A DNA stretch of 8,576 nucleotides from an uncultured Clostridia bacterium (lineage in GTDB: Bacteria > Bacillota > Clostridia > Oscillospirales > Ruminococcaceae): positions 1-8,576 of the forward strand of contig CANEHP010000097.1 of assembly GCA_947427325.1 (NCBI GenBank). Reading direction: 5' to 3'. A model generated the notes under the pieces. That model was not told the origin of the DNA. It did no database searches and was given only the letters and a program-made list of their open reading frames with translations. How positions within the stretch are numbered: the first letter of the stretch is position 1; each line of letters opens with the position of its first letter. Position numbers and translations under genes: made by a program. Positions 4,465 to 8,576 of this stretch are shown in pieces.

Positions 4465-6549
4465 ATGATTAAAAAAATCGGAACTAACGTATTTGCCGTA
4501 TTTGTAATTTTTATTGTCCTCGCTATTATTATTCCTTTAAACAATGTGGCAGGGGGCGCACTGTTAGACTTTCTCCTTTTGATGAATATATCCCTTTCGG
4601 TGGTTATTTTACTGATGACCATGTACATAAAAGAACCGCTGGAGTTCTCCGCATTCCCCACAATTTTGCTGATTACGACTGTTTTTCGACTGTCCCTTAA
4701 CATTTCCACAACCAGAGGTATATTAAGCGAGGGCTATGCGGGCAGCGTTATTGAAACATTCGGCAGCTTTGTTATGGGCGGCGACCCCGTTGTGGGTTTT
4801 ATTATCTTTATTATCATAGTTTTGGTTAACTTTCTTGTTATTACCAAAGGCTCCGAACGAGTCAGCGAGGTTGCCGCCCGCTTTACCTTGGACGCAATGC
4901 CCGGTAAGCAGATGGCTATTGATGCAGACCTTAACACAGGCGCAATTACCGACGAGGAAGCAAAAATCCGCCGTGCCAACATTCAGAGGGAAAGTGATTT
5001 CTTCGGGGCTATGGACGGTGCTACAAAATTCGTTAAGGGCGACGCAATTATTTCAATTATCACTGCGCTGGTTAACCTTATAGGAGGCGCAGTTATCGGT
5101 ATGATCAACGGCGGGGATATCAATACGGTTATGTCAACCTACTCTCTTGCCACTGTGGGCGACGGTCTTTGCTCCCAGATTCCCGCACTTCTGATTTCCG
5201 TTGCAACGGGTATGGTGGTTACCCGCTCCGCCTCCACCGGCAGCTTTAACGAGGATGTTAAAAGACAGTTTACCAGAAATCCTACGGTAATGTTCATTAC
5301 AGGCGGCGTTTGCCTTACTCTTATGCTTGTGCCGGGATTTCCCAAGCCCATTCTGATTATTTTGGGCATTGCGCTTATTCTCGGCGGCTACGCTATTTCA
5401 AGAAGCAGAAAGCATGAGCTTGCCCTTCAGGCTGAGGCAGAAGAACAGAAGCGGCTTGAGGAAATAAAGGAGGCAAACGCACAGGGGGACAGCAACTATT
5501 ACAGAGATATCGACAATGTATTCAAGCTGCTTAGTGTTGAACAGATCGAAATGGAATTTGGCTACAGCCTTTTGCATTTGGTTGACGAAAAAAGCGGCGG
5601 AAACTTTATCGACCGTGTGGTTCTCTTCAGAAAACAGTTTGCCCTTGATATGGGTATGGTTATTCCATCGGTTCGTATGAGAAATAACCCCGAAATTAAC
5701 CCTAACCAATATGTAATTAAAATAAAGGGCGAGGAAGTGGCAAGAGGCGAAATCCTTGTGGATCATCTTCTTGCCCTTGACAACGGCGAGGTAACCAAGC
5801 CCGTGGAAGGAATTGACACCATAGAGCCTGCCTTTGGCATTCCCGCTAAATGGATAAGCGAGGACAAGAAGGTTATGGCGGATATTGCGGGCTATACCCT
5901 TATAGACCCCGTTTCCGTTATGATTACTCACCTGTCGGAGGTAATCAAGGCGCACTGCTCGGAAATTCTCAGCCGCCAGGATGTACGCACTATGGTGGAG
6001 AATGTGAAGAAAACCGATTCCACTATTGTGGAAGATCTTGTTCCCAATGTGGTTTCTTACGGCTACTTGCAGAAGATTTTGTGTATGCTGCTGTCGGAGG
6101 GCGTTCCCATAAGAGATATGGAAACGATTTTGGAGTGTTTGGGCGATCACGGGGCTACTTTAAAGGATATAGAGCTTACAGTGGAATATGTAAGGCAGTC
6201 CTTAAAGCGTACCATTACAAGAAGATTTGCAGACGGCGGATCACTGCGTGTTATTACCCTTGATCCCAAGCTTGAGGATATAATTATCAGCGGAGTTAAG
6301 AAAAACAGCAACGGAGGCAGCGTTTTGTCCCTCGATCCCGAAACGGTAAACGCTATTGTGGCTAATACAAGCGAGGAGATAGACAAGGTGAAGGATGTTC
6401 TTCCCTCCATAGTTATTCTTATGTCGCCCTTTACCAGAATTTATTATAAAAAGCTTCTCGATCAGTTTATGCCCGGAATTACGGTATTGTCCTACAGTGA
6501 AATTGATAATAATACACAGATTCAGGCTGTGGGCAATATAAGCATTTAA
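4465..6549 (+). CDS. flhA: FlhA, flagellar type III export apparatus protein
   Basis: FlhA is the large export-gate protein that couples proton flow to secretion and docks chaperone-substrate complexes. The ATG at 4465 has an ideal AAGGAGG (4451-4457) 7 nt upstream. The protein is 694 aa, full length for the family. The N-terminal half (about 1-315) is the membrane domain, with hydrophobic segments at about 9-27, 33-55, 64-80, 105-126, 195-216, 236-253, 274-291 and 294-311. The conserved cytoplasmic loop (about 128-195) contains FTLDAMPGKQMAIDADLNTG, the FHIPEP-family signature. It is followed by QRESDFFGAMDGATKFVKGD, whose aspartate at 184 matches, by motif, the residue implicated in proton-driven export (D208 in Salmonella). 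A charged helical linker (about 312-345) leads to the C-terminal docking domain, with typical stretches such as GVPIRDMETILECLGDHG. It is intact. The next gene is a sigma factor, not the flhF usually found here. Confidence 0.97.
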   Translation: MIKKIGTNVFAVFVIFIVLAIIIPLNNVAGGALLDFLLLMNISLSVVILLMTMYIKEPLEFSAFPTILLITTVFRLSLNISTTRGILSEGYAGSVIETFGSFVMGGDPVVGFIIFIIIVLVNFLVITKGSERVSEVAARFTLDAMPGKQMAIDADLNTGAITDEEAKIRRANIQRESDFFGAMDGATKFVKGDAIISIITALVNLIGGAVIGMINGGDINTVMSTYSLATVGDGLCSQIPALLISVATGMVVTRSASTGSFNEDVKRQFTRNPTVMFITGGVCLTLMLVPGFPKPILIILGIALILGGYAISRSRKHELALQAEAEEQKRLEEIKEANAQGDSNYYRDIDNVFKLLSVEQIEMEFGYSLLHLVDEKSGGNFIDRVVLFRKQFALDMGMVIPSVRMRNNPEINPNQYVIKIKGEEVARGEILVDHLLALDNGEVTKPVEGIDTIEPAFGIPAKWISEDKKVMADIAGYTLIDPVSVMITHLSEVIKAHCSEILSRQDVRTMVENVKKTDSTIVEDLVPNVVSYGYLQKILCMLLSEGVPIRDMETILECLGDHGATLKDIELTVEYVRQSLKRTITRRFADGGSLRVITLDPKLEDIIISGVKKNSNGGSVLSLDPETVNAIVANTSEEIDKVKDVLPSIVILMSPFTRIYYKKLLDQFMPGITVLSYSEIDNNTQIQAVGNISI

Positions 6550-6592
6550 GGCGGCGGAGTGTGATTACCCTCTGAAAATTTTGTCAAAAAGC

Positions 6593-6622
6593 TTGAAATT
6601 CAGCAGTAAAATATGTTATTAT
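6593..6622 (+). promoter_or_regulatory. Candidate sigma-A promoter for fliA
   Basis: TTGAAA (6593-6598) and TATTAT (6617-6622) are separated by 18 nt, each close to the -35 and -10 consensus. A start near 6630 would leave a leader of about 50 nt before the fliA ATG. It lies in the AT-rich 133-nt gap after flhA. If real, fliA can be transcribed apart from the export-gate genes. I found no clear terminator between flhA and this site, so read-through may also feed fliA. Confidence 0.5.
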
Positions 6623-6682
6623 AAGTATGGGTATTTTTTTCAGTTATCTGTACCCCTGCCTTTAGGAAAGGAGTGATACGGC

Positions 6683-7426
6683 ATGTCGGAAACACAATCC
6701 CAGCTTGCACTGTTTGAGCAGTACCGATTGACAAAGGATGTGGGACTGCGCAACGATATTGTGCTCAGATATATGGATATTGTGAAATATGTTGCCGTAT
6801 CTACCCGAGGTATATACTGTAAATATGCCGAAATGGACGATATTGTCAACGAAGGGGTTTTGGCGCTAATTAAAGCGGTGGAAAGCTATGATCTTGAACG
6901 GGGGGTAAAGTTTGAAACCTATGCGGCAATTCGTGTTAAGGGCGCAATAATCGATTTTGTGCGAAAGCAGGATTGGATTCCGAGACGAATCCGCCATTTC
7001 GGGCATACGCTTGATACAGCTTACAATGCGCTTTATACACAGCTTGACCGTCATCCCACAAATCAGGAGCTGGCAGACTATTTGGAAATGCCCAAGGAAA
7101 AGCTGCTGAAGGAAATGGCAGATTTGGCGGGCGCCGCTACCCTGTCCTTTGAGGAGCTGCTTTATGAGGACAACTTTGAGGATATGGAGCAGGGCGGTTT
7201 GTCGGCAGATCAGGAAATGTACGACAAGGAGCTTAGAGAAGTGCTTACCGCTACCATTAACGAGCTTAAGCCCCGTGAAAAGCAGGTTATTTCCCTTTAT
7301 TACTATGAACGACTCAAATTCGGCGATATTGCCAAGGTCCTTAATGTAAGCGACTCCCGAATCTGCCAAATACATTCCAAGGCAATGCTGCTTCTTAAAA
7401 GAAAATTAAAGGAATACACAGACTGA
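6683..7426 (+). CDS. fliA: FliA/SigD-type flagellar sigma-28 factor
   Basis: This is an RNA polymerase sigma factor of the FliA/SigD/WhiG group, which directs late flagellar and motility promoters and is normally held by the anti-sigma factor FlgM. The ATG at 6683 has AAAGGAG (6667-6673) 9 nt upstream; 247 aa is the usual length. Region 2 spans about 8-100: LRNDIVLRYMDIVKYVA (22-38), the DDIVNEGVLALIKAVESYD core-binding helix (52-70), and KFETYAAIRVKGAIIDFVRK (76-95), ending in DWIPRRIR (97-104), characteristic of sigma-28. Region 3 is at about 105-150 (HPTNQELADYLEM). Region 4 is at about 185-245, with LKPREKQVISLYYYERL (195-211) and the helix-turn-helix FGDIAKVLNVSDSRICQIHS (213-232), then KAMLLLKRKL. 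The SDSRICQIHSKA signature separates it from sigma-B/F types. A FlgF-like gene follows after 20 nt. The usual flhF, flhG and chemotaxis genes before it are missing here. No flgM is seen. Confidence 0.94.
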   Translation: MSETQSQLALFEQYRLTKDVGLRNDIVLRYMDIVKYVAVSTRGIYCKYAEMDDIVNEGVLALIKAVESYDLERGVKFETYAAIRVKGAIIDFVRKQDWIPRRIRHFGHTLDTAYNALYTQLDRHPTNQELADYLEMPKEKLLKEMADLAGAATLSFEELLYEDNFEDMEQGGLSADQEMYDKELREVLTATINELKPREKQVISLYYYERLKFGDIAKVLNVSDSRICQIHSKAMLLLKRKLKEYTD

Positions 7427-7446
7427 CCCGAAAGGAGTATATATAT

Positions 7447-8196
7447 ATGAACAGAGGACTGTACGGTGCGGCTCAGACCATGATAAATCAGCAAAGAATT
7501 TTCGACTGCATCTCCAACAATGTTACCAACATAAATACCGCAGGCTACCGAAAGGACGAAATCGTACTTAATACCTTTCAGGAGGAGCTGTACCTTGTGG
7601 GGCACAGGGAAAAAACCTCGGGTACCTGCTATCAGACCTATGTGGATCAGTCAAAGACCAATCTTGAGCAGGGAGGCTTTGACTTTACATACAGCCCCTT
7701 TGATGTGGGTGTTTACGGCAATATGTATTTTAATATCCGATATAATAAGGACGGAGAGGTTTATCAGACCCGCAACGGACAGTGGGCTCTCGATAACGAG
7801 GGATATCTGAGCCTTAACGGAGTCGGTCGCGTTCAGGGAGAGAACGGCGATATCTATATAGGAAACGATGATTTTGCCATTGACGAAAAAGGCGTTATTA
7901 CCGACGAAAACGGTCAGGTTATCGATACTCTGATGCTTACCTATATTCCCGACGGCGCAGACGTTCATAAGGAGGGGGACAGCCTGTTTCTTTATGAAGG
8001 CGATCCTGTAGATATCCCTCAGGATGAGCTTGACGATTATGTGATAATACAGGGAGCTTATGAAAAGTCCAATGTTGATCCCATTAAGGAAATGACTCAG
8101 GCTATGGAGGCTCACAGAATGTATGAAGCCGGAAGCAAAATATTCAGGGGATTCGACAGTATGAATCAAAAAAGCTCCACCATTTCGGAGCTGTAA
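7447..8196 (+). CDS. flgF: Flagellar basal-body rod protein, FlgF/FlhO-like
   Basis: This is a member of the rod/hook (FlgF-FlgG-FlgE) family, exported by the type III gate and assembled into the axial rod. The ATG at 7447 has AAAGGAG (7431-7437) 9 nt upstream. The protein is 249 aa, about FlgF/FlgG length. The N-terminal assembly helix is MNRGLYGAAQTMINQQRIFD, followed by the family motif SNNVTNINTAGYRKDE (about 23-38; usually 'aNNlAN.nT.GyK'). The middle, about 70-195, is beta-rich, with FDVGVYGNMYFNIRY in place of the usual 'ldvaI.G.GFF.v'. The C-terminal helix is typical: IIQGAYEKSNVDPIKEMTQA then MEAHRMYEAGSKIFRGFDSM (about 196-237). No signal peptide is present, as expected for this export route. 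It follows fliA after 20 nt, so the two are probably co-transcribed. It is divergent in the N-terminal motif, and the exact rod member (FlgF, FlhO or FlgG) cannot be settled by eye. Confidence 0.85.
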   Translation: MNRGLYGAAQTMINQQRIFDCISNNVTNINTAGYRKDEIVLNTFQEELYLVGHREKTSGTCYQTYVDQSKTNLEQGGFDFTYSPFDVGVYGNMYFNIRYNKDGEVYQTRNGQWALDNEGYLSLNGVGRVQGENGDIYIGNDDFAIDEKGVITDENGQVIDTLMLTYIPDGADVHKEGDSLFLYEGDPVDIPQDELDDYVIIQGAYEKSNVDPIKEMTQAMEAHRMYEAGSKIFRGFDSMNQKSSTISEL

Positions 8197-8267
8197 ATTT
8201 TAGTTATTGAGGGCACAAAATAATGCCAATAATTATATTGCCCCTCCAATTAAATCTTGCCACAATA

Positions 8268-8298
8268 TTTGACGCAAATAAAAAATCTCTGCGTCAAA
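8268..8298 (+). repeat. Perfect 9-bp inverted repeat, operator-like
   Basis: TTTGACGCA (8268-8276) and TGCGTCAAA (8290-8298) form a perfect inverted repeat with a 13-nt AT-rich spacer. The half-site centres are 22 bp apart, about two DNA turns, and the right arm overlaps the expected -35 zone of the candidate promoter just downstream. It has no T tract after it, so it is a poor terminator. A binding site for a dimeric regulator is the best reading; an RNA hairpin is the alternative. Confidence 0.5.
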
Positions 8299-8311
8299 AA
8301 TGCTCGCAATA

Positions 8312-8317
8312 TATAAT
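8312..8317 (+). promoter_or_regulatory. Candidate -10 element (TATAAT) before the last gene
   Basis: A perfect TATAAT lies 31 nt before the ATG at 8349 in an AT-rich region. No good -35 hexamer is found at 16-18 nt upstream (TGCGTC, CTGCGT or TCTGCG), so it would need an activator or be weak. Its closeness to the inverted repeat at 8268-8298 is suggestive. It may also be a chance match in AT-rich DNA. Confidence 0.35.
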
Positions 8318-8348
8318 GTTAAAATAAATATGAAGGGCGGAATTTACC

Positions 8349-8576
8349 ATGAATATAGCATTTTACACTGCCTGCACGGGTATGATTACTCAACAGGACG
8401 GTATGGATGTAACTGCAAACAATATTGCCAACGCTAATACCGTGGGCTATAAATCCCTTCGTCCAAGCTTTGCGGACTGCATTTATACCCAGTACAGAGA
8501 AACCGAACCCGAATGGGATACAGGTCACGGCGTATATATGAACAAAACCGACTTTACCTTCGATATAAGCGGCTTT
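8349..8576 (+). CDS. Second flagellar rod/hook-family protein, FlgG/FlhP-like (partial)
   Basis: The first 76 codons are present and the gene runs past the window end. The ATG at 8349 has AAGGGCGG (8333-8340) 8 nt upstream. The N-terminus MNIAFYTACTGMITQQDGMD continues VTANNIANANTVGYKSLRPS. This is the flagellar rod/hook N-terminal helix and motif (family form 'slytAatGM.aqq..ldviaNNlANvnT.Gfk'), and it is closer to that consensus than the preceding gene's. A beta-rich region starts after that (HGVYMNKTDFTFDISGF). The pairing with the upstream FlgF-like gene recalls the flhO-flhP or flgF-flgG pairs, so FlgG/FlhP is the likeliest identity, but another family member such as FlgE cannot be excluded from the N-terminus. 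It is separated from its neighbour by 152 nt holding an inverted repeat and a possible -10 element, so it may have its own promoter. Confidence 0.82.
   Translation, partial: MNIAFYTACTGMITQQDGMDVTANNIANANTVGYKSLRPSFADCIYTQYRETEPEWDTGHGVYMNKTDFTFDISGF

Noticed and set aside
5398..6150. A 250-codon open frame on the minus strand
   Set aside because: It lies wholly antisense to the conserved C-terminal part of flhA, its peptide resembles no family I know, and no ribosome binding site or promoter supports it. Long antisense frames are common opposite genes of this codon bias.
8211..8226. Sigma-54-like -24/-12 pattern (GGCAC then GC)
   Set aside because: The GG-to-GC spacing is 11 nt rather than the required 10, and the -12 region does not read TTGC.

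Overview
This window is a piece of a flagellar (fla/che-type) gene cluster from a low-to-mid GC member of the Bacillota, most likely a clostridium. The evidence is the cheY-fliO-fliP-fliQ-fliR-flhB-flhA order typical of Gram-positive fla/che operons, strong AAGGAGG-type ribosome binding sites, a FliA/SigD-type sigma factor, and FlgF/FlgG-type rod genes like the flhO/flhP pair of Bacillus. All genes are on the + strand. I see no minus-strand gene, tRNA, rRNA, CRISPR array or mobile element.

Layout. The window opens in the last 35 codons of cheY (1-110). A terminator-like hairpin follows, inside an unusually long (about 380 nt) non-coding stretch full of inverted repeats (111-490). Then come the genes of the flagellar type III export gate: fliO (491-892, TTG start), fliP (855-1808, overlapping fliO), fliQ (1933-2205), fliR (2317-3108, TTG start), flhB (about 3129-4262, no ordinary start codon) and flhA (4465-6549). 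A sigma-28 family gene, fliA/sigD (6683-7426), has a plausible vegetative promoter of its own. It is followed closely by a FlgF/FlhO-like rod gene (7447-8196). After a 152-nt gap with an operator-like inverted repeat and a perfect TATAAT, a second FlgF/FlgG-family gene begins (8349) and runs off the window.

How the genes work together. FliP, FliQ and FliR form the membrane export gate, with FliO as its assembly helper. FlhB is the substrate-specificity switch and cleaves itself at NPTH. FlhA is the export motor and docking protein. The rod proteins at the right end are exported through this gate. FliA is expected to transcribe late flagellar genes once the hook-basal body is complete, but its FlgM anti-sigma partner is not in the window. 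CheY would link the motor to chemotaxis signalling.

The oddities are mostly between the genes. The gaps are long for this operon (about 380, 124, 111, 202, 133 and 152 nt) and carry competing hairpins and short repeats. Start codons of several gate genes are weak or non-canonical. The flhF and flhG genes usually found between flhA and the sigma gene are absent. I found no wholly unknown gene system here; the most promising unexplained elements are the cheY-fliO leader, the flhB start, the duplicated ribosome binding site before fliQ, and the inverted repeat before the last gene.
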